Assembly (NCBI GenBank): GCA_025980475.1
Contig: JAICXL010000012.1
Coordinates: forward strand, 1 to 44,063
Direction: 5' to 3'
Source: Nocardioidaceae bacterium
Lineage (GTDB): Bacteria; Actinomycetota; Actinomycetes; Propionibacteriales; Nocardioidaceae
Length of the DNA: 44,063 nucleotides
Position numbers and translations under genes: made by a program. The notes beneath the pieces are model-generated. The model was not told where the DNA came from. It did not search any database and was given only the letters and a program-made list of their open reading frames with translations. Shown one piece after another: positions 16,964-24,621 of the stretch. Position 1 is the first letter of the stretch, and each line of letters opens with the position of its first letter.

Positions 16964-17989
16964 GTGCTCTTCGCTGGCATCGCCTGGACAGCAACGGGCT
17001 TCGACGTTGCCTTCCGCGACGACGCCGGCGTCGTGCCCGCCGACCCGGGCGGCTTCACCGCGGGATCCGCCGGCGAGCTCGTCGGCCGGCTCGTACAGCT
17101 CGACGCCGCCGTCGTCCACCAGCTCGTTTGCGTCGTGGACAGCACCCAGGGCATGGTCGACGGCGGGCTGATGCGCCACGGCGTGGCGGTCCACCGCGCC
17201 GACCCCTGGTTGCTGCCACTTCGACCGGCGTTCGGCTCGGTCGACGCCGACACCCTGGCTCTCGCCGGTGCCACCCGCCTGGTCGACCTGCCCCGACTGG
17301 TCCTCACCGAGGGGTCGCTGACCGGCCGCGACGTCCCCGGGGTCCAGTCAGGCCGCGGTGACGGGGCCCTCGAGGGCGACCCGAGCAGCGCTCGACGCTG
17401 GTCTCGGCTGACGTCCTCCGCTGGCAACGCGGTGGCGCTAACCTTCGACGACGGACCGAACCCGCCCTGCACTGACGCGATCCTGGACGTCCTCGAGCGG
17501 TACGACGTGCCCGCCACCTTCTTCTGCGTCGGCCTGCAGGCCCGCGCCCATCCCGAGACGCTGGCGCGGATGACGGCGGCCGGGCACGCGATCGGCAACC
17601 ACACCTGGTCCCACCCGCTGCTGCCCGACCTGACCCCTGGCGAAGTCGCTGGGCAGGTCGACCGGACCGCCAAGGCCATCGCGCTCGCGACCGGGGGCCA
17701 GCCGCCACCTCTGTTCCGTCCCCCGTACGGCGCCGGGGCCGACGCCGTCCTCGCCTCTCCTGACGCCGTCACGATCGACACCGTGCTCTGGGACGTCGAC
17801 ACCGGCGACTGGGCCATGCCCGGCTCCAGCACGATCGCCCGAGCCGTCCTCACCCGGGCCCGACCGGGTTCGATCGTGCTGATGCACGACGGTGGTGGCG
17901 ATCGGTCCCAGACAGTCACGGCCCTGCCGGCCATCATCGAAGGACTACTGGGCCGAGACCTCGCCCTGGTGCCGCTGTCGCCCCGATGA
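16964..17989 (+). CDS. Polysaccharide deacetylase with an unusual N-terminal domain
   Basis: About 341 aa from the GTG at 16964, which has GGAGG 4 nt upstream; an in-frame TTG at 16943 overlaps the SIS stop and is less likely. The C-terminal CE4 domain has LTFDDGP (160-165), NHTWSH (H213, H217) and FRPPYG (about 251-256). The first 125 residues are not typical of CE4 proteins. They read like the RNase-H-like N-terminus of IS110 transposases: FAGIAW, VCVVDSTQGMVDGGLMRHGVAV, then VDADTLALA, with the first catalytic Asp replaced by Ala. No signal peptide is seen, so it is probably cytoplasmic and may deacetylate imported oligosaccharides. Confidence 0.85.
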   Translation: MLFAGIAWTATGFDVAFRDDAGVVPADPGGFTAGSAGELVGRLVQLDAAVVHQLVCVVDSTQGMVDGGLMRHGVAVHRADPWLLPLRPAFGSVDADTLALAGATRLVDLPRLVLTEGSLTGRDVPGVQSGRGDGALEGDPSSARRWSRLTSSAGNAVALTFDDGPNPPCTDAILDVLERYDVPATFFCVGLQARAHPETLARMTAAGHAIGNHTWSHPLLPDLTPGEVAGQVDRTAKAIALATGGQPPPLFRPPYGAGADAVLASPDAVTIDTVLWDVDTGDWAMPGSSTIARAVLTRARPGSIVLMHDGGGDRSQTVTALPAIIEGLLGRDLALVPLSPR

Positions 17990-18124
17990 CCCGGACCCGC
18001 TCCCAGCGCAACGGCACAACCACGCTCTTCGCCGCCCTCGAGGTCCCCGTCGGCAAGGTGGTCCCCGATCACACCGCTGTGGCGCAGGCTGACGCGCGCC
18101 AGCGGGATGACGATAGCGCCACGG

Positions 18125-18143
18125 TGGCACCAGCTGTGTGCCA
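18125..18143. promoter_or_regulatory. Inverted repeat upstream of the sigma factor gene
   Basis: TGGCAC (18125-18130) and GTGCCA (18138-18143) are perfect 6-bp arms with a 7-bp spacer, 31 bp before the sigma factor ATG. The 185-bp gap between the deacetylase stop and the sigma gene otherwise shows nothing clear. It could be a regulator site or a leader hairpin. Confidence 0.25.
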
Positions 18144-18174
18144 TCATCGGGTGGCGACTCATGAGGCAGGTGCC

Positions 18175-18780
18175 ATGGCTGGTCAGTGTTTCGCGGACGT
18201 TCTCGAGGAGGCCCGGCGCGGCAACGAGGACGCGTTCCGGTCGCTGTTCCGCTCGGTCCAACCCGGGCTGCTGCGCTATCTCGGGGTGTTCGCGGGTCCG
18301 TCAGCCGAGGACATCGCCGCGGAGACCTGGGTCAGCGTGGTGCGTAACCTGGGCCGGTTCGCGGGCGACGAGCCGGGATTCAGCGCCTGGGTGTTCACGA
18401 TCGCTCGAGCCCGTCTGCGAGACGAGCAGCGACGGGTCTACCGCCGACCGACGCCTGTCGGGGGTGAGCGGTTTCTCGGCCAGCCGGCCGACAGTGCTGA
18501 CCCGGCCGACCACGCGCTGGAAGCTGCGGGAACCGCGGCCGCCGTTGCCCTGCTGGCGGTCCTCCCTCCAGACCAGGCAGAGGTGGTACTCCTGCGGCAC
18601 GTGGTCGGGCTCGATGTGGCACAGACGGCAAGGATCCTGGACAAGCGGCCGGGCGCGGTCCGGGTTGCCTCCCACCGTGGCCTTGTCCGGTTGCGGGCGG
18701 CCCTGGGCGATGAGGCTCACACCCCCGCCGGGCGCGCTGTAACGAATTCGGGCCTTCCGACGATAGGTGCGGTGACATGA
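18175..18780 (+). CDS. ECF-type RNA polymerase sigma factor
   Basis: About 201 aa. Region 2 covers residues 8-85: DAFRSLFRSVQPGLLRYL, then GPSAEDIAAETWVSVVRNL and FSAWVFTIARARLRDEQRR. Region 4 covers about 118-175: LPPDQAEVVLLRHVVGLDVAQTARIL and GAVRVASHRGL. No extracytoplasmic domain is present. The frame is open upstream to 17986, but homology to region 2 begins just after the ATG at 18175, which has a GAGGCAGGT stretch before it. It overlaps the next gene (ATGA), which encodes a one-TM protein likely to be its partner. The target promoters are unknown. Confidence 0.87.
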   Translation: MAGQCFADVLEEARRGNEDAFRSLFRSVQPGLLRYLGVFAGPSAEDIAAETWVSVVRNLGRFAGDEPGFSAWVFTIARARLRDEQRRVYRRPTPVGGERFLGQPADSADPADHALEAAGTAAAVALLAVLPPDQAEVVLLRHVVGLDVAQTARILDKRPGAVRVASHRGLVRLRAALGDEAHTPAGRAVTNSGLPTIGAVT

Positions 18781-19481
18781 AGCTCGATCCATGGCGCATT
18801 GCAGAGGACCCGGCCGCCGACGAGGCTGCCGCGGCCCTCCTCCGCACGGCAACGCCCTCCTGCCATCCGGGCCCACTACCCGGTGAGGAAGAGGCGCTCG
18901 CCGAGTTCCGCGCTACGGGTCATGACCTCAGGAGGCCCCTCGTGCAGACAACTCGTCGCCGTGCCCGCATCCTCATCGCCACCGCCGCAACCGCCGGGAT
19001 GCTGACCTGCACAGGGGCGGCAGCCGCGGCGACCGGAGACCTGCCAGACGCGGCACAGCAAACCGCGCGGGACATGCTGGCAAAGGTCGGAGTCACCGTG
19101 CCCGGTCCCAGCCTGCACTCACCGGGAGATGCCGACACGCGTGGCACCGCCCACCCCGCAAACGCCACCCCTCCCGGCACCTCTGCCGAGGACACCTCTC
19201 CCGAGAGCACGCCTTCGACCCAGGCCTCTCCTTCCGGCAAGGGCGCGGAAGTCTCCAACGTCGCGAGGACGACCACGGCGACCGGTGTCGCGAAGGGGGC
19301 GCAGATCTCAACGCTCGCTTCAGACGGCAAGAGCCAGGCCGGTCAGCACGGCACGCCCTCGACGCCGGGTTCGCAGGGCACTGCACACAAGCCCTCCACG
19401 CCCGGATCCCAAGGCACCGCGCACAAGCCATCCGGTGCTGGTGCCACCGGAGGCGGCACGTCGGACTCGCACCGGCCCTGA
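18777..19481 (+). CDS. Single-pass membrane protein, putative partner of the ECF sigma factor
   Basis: A 234-aa protein I do not recognise as a named family. An N-terminal cytoplasmic part of about 60 residues is followed by a basic RRRAR stop and one TM segment (about 64-86). A long Ser/Thr/Pro/Gly-rich exterior tail ends with two exact copies of STPGSQGTAHKP near residues 195-218. Its start overlaps the sigma stop, the usual arrangement for sigma/anti-sigma pairs. The HxxxCxxC zinc motif of classical anti-sigma factors is absent. An atypical anti-sigma or co-regulator role is inferred from position and topology only. Confidence 0.68.
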   Translation: MKLDPWRIAEDPAADEAAAALLRTATPSCHPGPLPGEEEALAEFRATGHDLRRPLVQTTRRRARILIATAATAGMLTCTGAAAAATGDLPDAAQQTARDMLAKVGVTVPGPSLHSPGDADTRGTAHPANATPPGTSAEDTSPESTPSTQASPSGKGAEVSNVARTTTATGVAKGAQISTLASDGKSQAGQHGTPSTPGSQGTAHKPSTPGSQGTAHKPSGAGATGGGTSDSHRP

Positions 19482-19678
19482 GCCCTCCCACACTGGGGCG
19501 GCGAGATGCGCGGCACACCTTCCTCAGGACACGTCGTAACCCTTTCACCCTCACGGCCGCTCGCGGGTCGTCGTGTCGGTCCGTGCGCCATTCACGCCGT
19601 TGTGCCGCGTTGGCCAGAGAACGCCGCCGAGCACCCCGGAACAACATCGGCCGGAACTACACCATCCGAGGGGTGGAG

Positions 19679-19702
19679 AGCCCGGCGGGAGGCCGGGCTT
19701 TC
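19679..19702 (+). terminator. Intrinsic-like terminator between convergent units
   Basis: AGCCCGG (19679-19685) and CCGGGCT (19693-19699) form a 7-bp stem with a 7-nt loop, followed by TTC on the plus strand. It lies after the sigma-partner operon and faces the small minus-strand gene at 19727, so it could end transcripts from both sides. The rest of 19482-19726 holds no recognised feature. Confidence 0.45.
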
Positions 19703-19726
19703 GTGGCGACGCGGGCGGGACGACGA

Positions 19727-19876
19727 TCAGTTGATCTTCCGCTCCGCTTCCCGTCGAGGCCCTCCCGCAGCGATGAGCCTTGCCAGACCAGTGCGCAGGG
19801 TTGCGCCGACGTGGGCGATCCGCTGGGCGCTGAAAGCGAAGGCGCGCCCGGGTCTCGCCGCGTGCAGTACGGACAT
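19727..19876 (-). CDS. Small protein of unknown function (49 aa)
   Basis: A short ORF of 50 codons reading from ATG at 19876 to TGA at 19727-19729. AGGGGG lies about 6 nt before the ATG, a good ribosome site. The product starts MSVLHAARPGRAFAFSAQ and ends with a basic/acidic tail REAERKIN; it is mostly helical-looking and weakly amphipathic. It sits 71 nt downstream of hsp20 on the same strand and ahead of the terminator at 19679, so it may be the second gene of a heat-shock transcript. No family is recognised, and a chance ORF remains possible. Confidence 0.42.
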   Translation of the reverse strand: MSVLHAARPGRAFAFSAQRIAHVGATLRTGLARLIAAGGPRREAERKIN

Positions 19877-19947
19877 CGTCACCCCCTCTCGCGAACCGTG
19901 CGGGTGCGTGATGCGCGCTCGATGAGACCTGCCGGGAGGGTCAGGCG

Positions 19948-20370
19948 TCAGGCGTTGATCTCCTTGCGGTCCGCGCCGGCGCTGATCTCGACCTTGCGTG
20001 GCTTGGCCTTCTCCGCGATCGGGATCTTCAGGGTCAGCACTCCGGAGGTGTAGTCGGCGGTGAGCCGGTCGGAGTCGAGTGTGTCCCCCAGGAACAGCTG
20101 GCGGCTGAACACCCCGTAGGTGCGTTCCTCGACCACTCGTTCGGCGTGGGCGCCCACCGGTGGCTTGCGCTCAGCGTGGACAGTGAGCACGTTTTGCTCC
20201 ACGGTCAGGTCGATGGAGTCCGCCGAGACCCCTGGCAGGTCGAGGTGGACCACGAACGTGCCGTCTTCACGGTAGGCGTCCATCGGCATCACGGCCGGAC
20301 GCGTCCGGCTGCCCAGCATCGCCTCGGTGAGGCGGTCGAAGTCGCGGAACGGATCGGTACGCATCAGCAT
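19948..20370 (-). CDS. Hsp20/alpha-crystallin family small heat-shock chaperone
   Basis: A 140-aa protein. The N-terminus MLMRTDPFRDFDRLTEAM is typical of actinobacterial Hsp20. The alpha-crystallin domain follows (about residues 28-125), with DLPGVSADSIDLTVE, the TVHAERK strand, FSRQLFLGD and the ADYTSGVLTLKIPIAE motif, then the short EKAKPRKVEIS tail. It prevents aggregation of unfolding proteins without ATP. The start at 20370 has GGAGG 5-6 nt upstream; frames extending further upstream are not supported. The upstream region holds an inverted repeat at 20426 that could be its operator. Confidence 0.93.
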   Translation of the reverse strand: MLMRTDPFRDFDRLTEAMLGSRTRPAVMPMDAYREDGTFVVHLDLPGVSADSIDLTVEQNVLTVHAERKPPVGAHAERVVEERTYGVFSRQLFLGDTLDSDRLTADYTSGVLTLKIPIAEKAKPRKVEISAGADRKEINA

Positions 20371-20423
20371 GGTTTCCTCCTCACGATTGACGGACCTGAG
20401 GAAGCGCCGGATGACCCGGGAAC

Positions 20424-20450
20424 CCCAAGTATCTATGCTGACTACTTGAG
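20424..20450. promoter_or_regulatory. Inverted repeat upstream of hsp20
   Basis: CCCAAGTA (20424-20431) and TACTTGAG (20443-20450) form arms with one outer mismatch; the inner 6 bp, CAAGTA/TACTTG, are perfect, with an 11-bp spacer. The CTTGAG half matches the half site of the actinobacterial HspR-binding HAIR element (CTTGAGT-N7-ACTCAAG). The arm order is reversed, so it is not a canonical HAIR. It lies about 55 bp before the hsp20 start, suited to a repressor or promoter site. Confidence 0.35.
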
Positions 20451-20531
20451 ATTTTCGCTCGTCATGGAAGGATGTCAAGAGTTCACGACCATGGATTTCC
20501 CGGCTGGCTCGACGCGGGAAGGCGGCGCACC

Positions 20532-20800
20532 ATGAGCACCGAAATCGAGGGGGCCCTGACGCGGTATCCCGCCACACCGACGGCCGACGCCACCCGGGTC
20601 AAGCGGGCCAGCCGGGCTACCTCCGCAGCGACTGGCCTGTGATGGTGGAGCTGGGAGACGACCGCGCGCTGCTCTCGATCTCACCACGCTATTGGCCGCG
20701 GGCCCCGGTCTCGCCGGGATCGAGCAGGTCCTCCAGTTGCGGCCGCTTGACGTTGGCACCGGGCTGCCGGAGCCTCAAGAAGGGTGTGCCGCCTCGCCCT
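20532..20800 (+). pseudogene. Possible decayed MerR/HspR-like regulator
   Basis: The 558-bp gap between hsp20 and the nucleoside hydrolase gene holds no intact gene. A 36-codon ORF (20532-20642) is coupled by ATGA to a 24-codon ORF at 20464. One frame further on, 20641-20760 translates to GGAGRRP...LTTLLAAGPGLAGIEQVLQLR, which resembles the helix after the DNA-binding domain of MerR/HspR proteins (RRYS..DL..L..I..LLAAGxNLAGIxxVLxL). Joining the pieces needs a frameshift and lacks most of the DNA-binding domain. The call rests on one short match and on the hsp20 neighbour. From 20800 to 20928 I see nothing. Confidence 0.3.
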
Positions 20801-20928
20801 GGTTTGCGGCGGGAGACGAGGCGGCACGCTCTCCGTACCCGGCGGCCTGGTGGTTGGCTAGACCACCTAGGGCCTGGGCAGCACTGTCCGACCGCAGGTG
20901 CATCACGCTGCAAGGTCGATCCTCACGG

Positions 20929-21876
20929 TCAGCCCAGGGAGGCGACATGCTCCAGCAAGGTCTCGGCGAAGGCCTCGCGGTCCAGCTCGACACCCACGAC
21001 GGCGTTGGGGGAGGCCATCCGGCCACCGGTGGCGACAAGGGTGGCCCCCCGACTCACGGACGCACCGCAGTCCACGCTGATCTCGGCGTCCTCGAAGGTG
21101 ATGGCCGACTCCGCGACGAGCGGCAGGACCGCCAGAACGTCGTGCAGGGGGGCGAAGCTGTCTCCGTAGTCGTGCAGGTGACGGTGTTCGTAGAAGGCCA
21201 CCATCTCCGCCAGTGCGGAGCCGACCTTCCCGCTGCCGGCCATCCGGTGGAGCTCCGCTTCGGTGAGCAGCGCCTGGTGGGTGATGTCCAGGGGCAGCAG
21301 CGTCAACGGGATGCCGGCGCCGAAGACGCGGGCCGCGGCCTCAGGGTCGGCCCAGATGTTGAACTCCGCCGCCGGGGTCATGTTGCCCTCTCGCCGGGCG
21401 CCTCCCATGACCAGCAGCCGGTCTATTCGCCCCTCGAGCTCCGGGTGCAGTGCGAGGGCCAGCGCGACGTTGGTGAGGGGCGCGATGGCGACCAGGGTGA
21501 TCGTCGACTCGAGCGCCGCATCGGCGATGAAGTCGGCAGCGTGTCGCGGCACCGGTCGGGCAGCCGGTGCGAAGGCCAGGACGCCTCCGAGACCGTCCTC
21601 GCCATGGACCGAGGCTGAGCGGTCGGTCGGAGGCGGCTGGACGAGCGGGCGGTCTGCGCCCGCTGCGACCGGCACGGACGGGACGCCGGCGAGCTCGAGC
21701 AGCCGCAACGCGTTGGGGGTCGTCACCGAGAGTGGCGAGTTCCCCGCCACGGTGGTCAACCCGACCAGTTCGATCCGTGGAGAGGCCACCGCGAGGAGGA
21801 TCGCCGCCGCGTCGTCGATGCCGGGGTCAGTGTCGATGACCACTCTGGTTGGCGTGGCGGGGGCCGGCTCATTCAC
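20929..21876 (-). CDS. Nucleoside hydrolase (inosine-uridine preferring type)
   Basis: About 315 aa. The calcium-binding N-terminal motif DTDPGIDDAAA (from about residue 15), the LTTVAGN strand, VMGGA, the NIWADPEAA segment and the late FAPLHDVLAV histidine-aspartate are those of IUNH-family hydrolases, which split ribonucleosides into base and ribose. GTG at 21876 has GAGGAG 7 nt upstream and overlaps the ribokinase stop by 8 bases; a longer frame to 21954 lies inside the kinase gene. It is the last gene of the LacI-led operon, so ribose released here can go to the ribokinase next door. Confidence 0.92.
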   Translation of the reverse strand: MNEPAPATPTRVVIDTDPGIDDAAAILLAVASPRIELVGLTTVAGNSPLSVTTPNALRLLELAGVPSVPVAAGADRPLVQPPPTDRSASVHGEDGLGGVLAFAPAARPVPRHAADFIADAALESTITLVAIAPLTNVALALALHPELEGRIDRLLVMGGARREGNMTPAAEFNIWADPEAAARVFGAGIPLTLLPLDITHQALLTEAELHRMAGSGKVGSALAEMVAFYEHRHLHDYGDSFAPLHDVLAVLPLVAESAITFEDAEISVDCGASVSRGATLVATGGRMASPNAVVGVELDREAFAETLLEHVASLG

Positions 21877-22726
21877 GGTGCAGCTCCTCGAGGTAGGGCA
21901 GGGATGACTGGGCCCCGAGCCGGCTGACGGCAAGGGCGCCGGCCCGGCAGGCACGCCGCAGGCTCTGTTCGGGTTCGAGGCCGATCAGCAGCCCCTGGAC
22001 GAGCGCGGCCGCAAAGGCATCGCCGGCGCCGGTGGTGTCGACCTCCGGCACGGCCGGGCTCGCGGCACGAGCAACCTCGCGGCCGTTGCTGAGCAGCACC
22101 GCCCCGGCGGCACCCAGCGTGAGCGCCAACCGCTCGCACCCACGAAGGCCTGGTGGGGCGGCGTCGTACTCGGACTGGTTGACGATCACGAGGTCACAGC
22201 GGTCGAGCAGCTCCGCGGACAGGCCCGCCATCGGTGAGGCGTTCAGGCAGAACAGGCCGTCTGTGAGCCGGGCAGCCTGCTCCACCACGGGTACCGGGAC
22301 CTCCAGCTGGCACAGGACAGCGTCGGGCGTGCGCAGGTCGACGCGGTCGAGGTCGAGCGTGGCGTTGGCGCCTGGCGCGACGACGATGGTGTTCTCACTT
22401 GCCTCGTCGATCACGATCAGCGCCACGCCCGTGGGCACGCTGCTCCGCCGAACGCCCGAGACGTCCACCCCCTCGGCGACCAGCCCCGCCACGAGCTGGT
22501 CGCCGTACGCGTCCTTGCCGACGGCTGCCACCAGGCTGACCCCCAGTCCGAGCCTGGCCGCGGCGACAGCCTGGTTGGCGCCCTTGCCGCCGTTGCCGAC
22601 CGCGAAGTCACCGCCCAGCACCGTCTCACCGGGCGCGGGCAGGTGGGGTGCGCGGACGACGAGGTCGGCATTGGCGCTGCCCACGACGAGCAGCGACGGC
22701 GGCCCAGGCGTCACCAAGGTCGTCAC
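21869..22726 (-). CDS. rbsK: Ribokinase (PfkB family)
   Basis: A 285-aa PfkB-fold sugar kinase. The first signature region reads NGGKGANQAVAAARLG and the second DTTGAGDAFAAAL, where the last Asp is the catalytic base. GSANADLVV at the N-terminus and ASENTIVVAPGAN are ribokinase-like. It phosphorylates ribose to ribose-5-phosphate, or a related pentose. It lies between the transporter genes and the nucleoside hydrolase, which supplies ribose. The start is a GTG 19 nt after the binding-protein stop, with a weak ribosome site. Specificity for ribose comes from context and overall similarity. Confidence 0.88.
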   Translation of the reverse strand: MTTLVTPGPPSLLVVGSANADLVVRAPHLPAPGETVLGGDFAVGNGGKGANQAVAAARLGLGVSLVAAVGKDAYGDQLVAGLVAEGVDVSGVRRSSVPTGVALIVIDEASENTIVVAPGANATLDLDRVDLRTPDAVLCQLEVPVPVVEQAARLTDGLFCLNASPMAGLSAELLDRCDLVIVNQSEYDAAPPGLRGCERLALTLGAAGAVLLSNGREVARAASPAVPEVDTTGAGDAFAAALVQGLLIGLEPEQSLRRACRAGALAVSRLGAQSSLPYLEELHRE

Positions 22727-22745
22727 CTCGCTGACTTCGAGGGGC

Positions 22746-23789
22746 TCAGGGCAGGTACTTGTTGGTGTAGTAGGTCGAGGCCGGGAACGAGGTGTTGAGC
22801 AGGTTCCCTGACTTCAGCGCATCGACCAGCTGCGTCCACTGAGAGGCGCGCTGGGTGAACAGCCCATCCGGTCCCTTGAGGCAGGAGATGGTGTCCTGCC
22901 ACCCGTAGAGGTTGTACTTCTTCGACGAGCCGTTCTTGGGGTAGGCGGCCACGAAGTCGTCCACGGCCTTCGTCGGGTGGGCGATCGCCCAGGCGGTGGC
23001 CTCCTTGGTCGCGGCCAAGAACGCCTTCGCGTCCTTTCCGTGGGAGGTGAGCCAGGAGTCCATCGCCGTGTAGACCCAGATCGGCACGTCAGGGGCGCCG
23101 AACTGGGAGGCGAGCATCGTCGACGGCTTCTTGCCTGTGCTGGCCTGGATCTGCGCCACCGCGTAGTTCATCGTGTTGGTGGCGATGTCGATCTTGCCGG
23201 CCATCATCGCGGTCAGGTCAGTGTTCTGGAAGATCACCTGCTTGACCTGGCTCGCCTGCACGCCCCCGGCCTTGAGCACGTAGGGCATCATCGCCTTGGT
23301 CCAGGAGTCGGTGAAGACACCGATCGACTTGCCGGCCAGGTTGTGAATGTCGATCGGCTTCCCCGGCTGGCCCACCAGGCCCCAGTTGTTGGTCTGGGAG
23401 TAGTTCGCGATCGAGGTGACCTTGATGCCGGCCTGGTGCGCGAAGACCACGTCGCTGGTGGTGTCGAAGCCGATGTCGCCCTTGTCGGTCGCGAGCATCT
23501 TCACGGTCGTGGCGTTGTCCGGCGGGAGGATCAGGCTCACATCGAGCCCTTGCTTCTTGTAGAAGCCCTCCTTCTGGGCGACCACGATCGGCACCGCCTC
23601 GAAGTCGATCCCTGGCCAGTCGTAGATCACCCGCACCGGGGTGAGCCCCGAGGAACTCTCGGGCGTGTTGGCCGAAGAGCCGCAACCGGTGGCGGTCACG
23701 GCCAGCACCAGCGCGCCCACAGTCAGCCCGAGCAAGGTTGTACGTCGGATGCGCGCACCGGGACCGCGCCGGAGGATTGACCTGTTCAT
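22746..23789 (-). CDS. ABC importer substrate-binding lipoprotein (NMT1/THI5-SsuA type)
   Basis: A 347-aa protein. A basic N-terminus and hydrophobic segment end at TATGC, a lipobox with the cysteine at residue 36. The body is that of NMT1-type binding proteins: FEAVPIVVAQKEGFYKKQGLDV, KGDIGFDTTSDVVFAHQAG and GKSIGVFTDSW. This family binds pyrimidine precursors, riboflavin, nitrate, sulfonates or taurine. Together with a nucleoside hydrolase and ribokinase, a nucleoside or base-bearing ligand is likely here. The ATG at 23789 is chosen as the start of the signal peptide; a GGAG lies 13 nt upstream, which is far. Confidence 0.88.
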   Translation of the reverse strand: MNRSILRRGPGARIRRTTLLGLTVGALVLAVTATGCGSSANTPESSSGLTPVRVIYDWPGIDFEAVPIVVAQKEGFYKKQGLDVSLILPPDNATTVKMLATDKGDIGFDTTSDVVFAHQAGIKVTSIANYSQTNNWGLVGQPGKPIDIHNLAGKSIGVFTDSWTKAMMPYVLKAGGVQASQVKQVIFQNTDLTAMMAGKIDIATNTMNYAVAQIQASTGKKPSTMLASQFGAPDVPIWVYTAMDSWLTSHGKDAKAFLAATKEATAWAIAHPTKAVDDFVAAYPKNGSSKKYNLYGWQDTISCLKGPDGLFTQRASQWTQLVDALKSGNLLNTSFPASTYYTNKYLP

Positions 23790-23820
23790 CTTGTTCGCAC
23801 TTCTCCTTCTGGTCGGACTG

Positions 23821-24621
23821 TCAGGGAACGAAGCGGCGTCTGGAGGTGGACCGGGTACGCCACGGTGTCGCGAACGCCTCCACACCCATCACGAACAGGA
23901 ATGACAGCACCCCTATCGCGGTGAGCAGCAGGGTGACCCCGAAGACGGCCTGGACGTCGAGCGAAGAGTTGGCAGTGAGCAGGTAGGTGCCCAGCCCCTG
24001 TTGGGACGAGGCGGTCCACTCACCGATGACGGCGCCGGTCACGGCGTAGGTGGCGCCGATCTTCAGGCCGGAGAACAGCGGGCTGAGCGTGGCCGGCAGC
24101 CTGATCTGGAGGAACTCGCGGGCTCGGTGCGCGCCCATCACCTTCGCCAGCCTGATGAGGTCGTCATCGATGTGGGCGAGCCCGTCCAGCACGTTGACCA
24201 CCACCGGAAAGAAGACGATCCAGGCGACGATGATCAGCTTGGGCAGCATGCCGAAGCCCAACAGGATCACCAGCGGCGCCGCGATCGCCACGATGGGCAC
24301 CGCCTGGGACGTGATCAGGGCTGGGTAGATGAGCCGCTGCACGGGGCGGAACAGCGACATCACCACGGCGAGGACGAAGCCGACGACGGCGCCCAGCACG
24401 AAGCCGTCAACGGTCTCCTTGACGGTCTGCCAGGTGAGGGTTCCCAGCGCCGACCAGTTGTCGACGATGGCCGAGACCGCCGACTGAGGGGTGGGGAGGA
24501 CGAAGGGCTGCAGCCCGAAGATGACGATGACCAGGTTCCACAGGCCGAAGATCAGCCCGATCCCGGCTGCCGCAAGCCCCAGGCGCTCGATCCAGACCAG
24601 GATGCGACCTCGACCCCTCAT
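23821..24621 (-). CDS. ABC importer permease (SsuC/NitT/TauT type)
   Basis: A 266-aa membrane protein with about six TM segments. The BPD_transp_1 EAA region reads MGAHRAREFLQIRLPATLSPLFSGLKIG, typical of SsuC/ThiX-like permeases. The ATG at 24621 overlaps the ATPase stop (ATGA); open frames upstream belong to other reading frames of the ATPase gene. It forms the channel for the ligand captured by the NMT1-type lipoprotein encoded 31 bp downstream. Confidence 0.9.
   Translation of the reverse strand: MRGRGRILVWIERLGLAAAGIGLIFGLWNLVIVIFGLQPFVLPTPQSAVSAIVDNWSALGTLTWQTVKETVDGFVLGAVVGFVLAVVMSLFRPVQRLIYPALITSQAVPIVAIAAPLVILLGFGMLPKLIIVAWIVFFPVVVNVLDGLAHIDDDLIRLAKVMGAHRAREFLQIRLPATLSPLFSGLKIGATYAVTGAVIGEWTASSQQGLGTYLLTANSSLDVQAVFGVTLLLTAIGVLSFLFVMGVEAFATPWRTRSTSRRRFVP

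Noticed and set aside
20853-20928. Intact gene in the stretch before the nucleoside hydrolase stop
   Set aside because: Open frames here run antisense into the hydrolase gene and carry no motifs.
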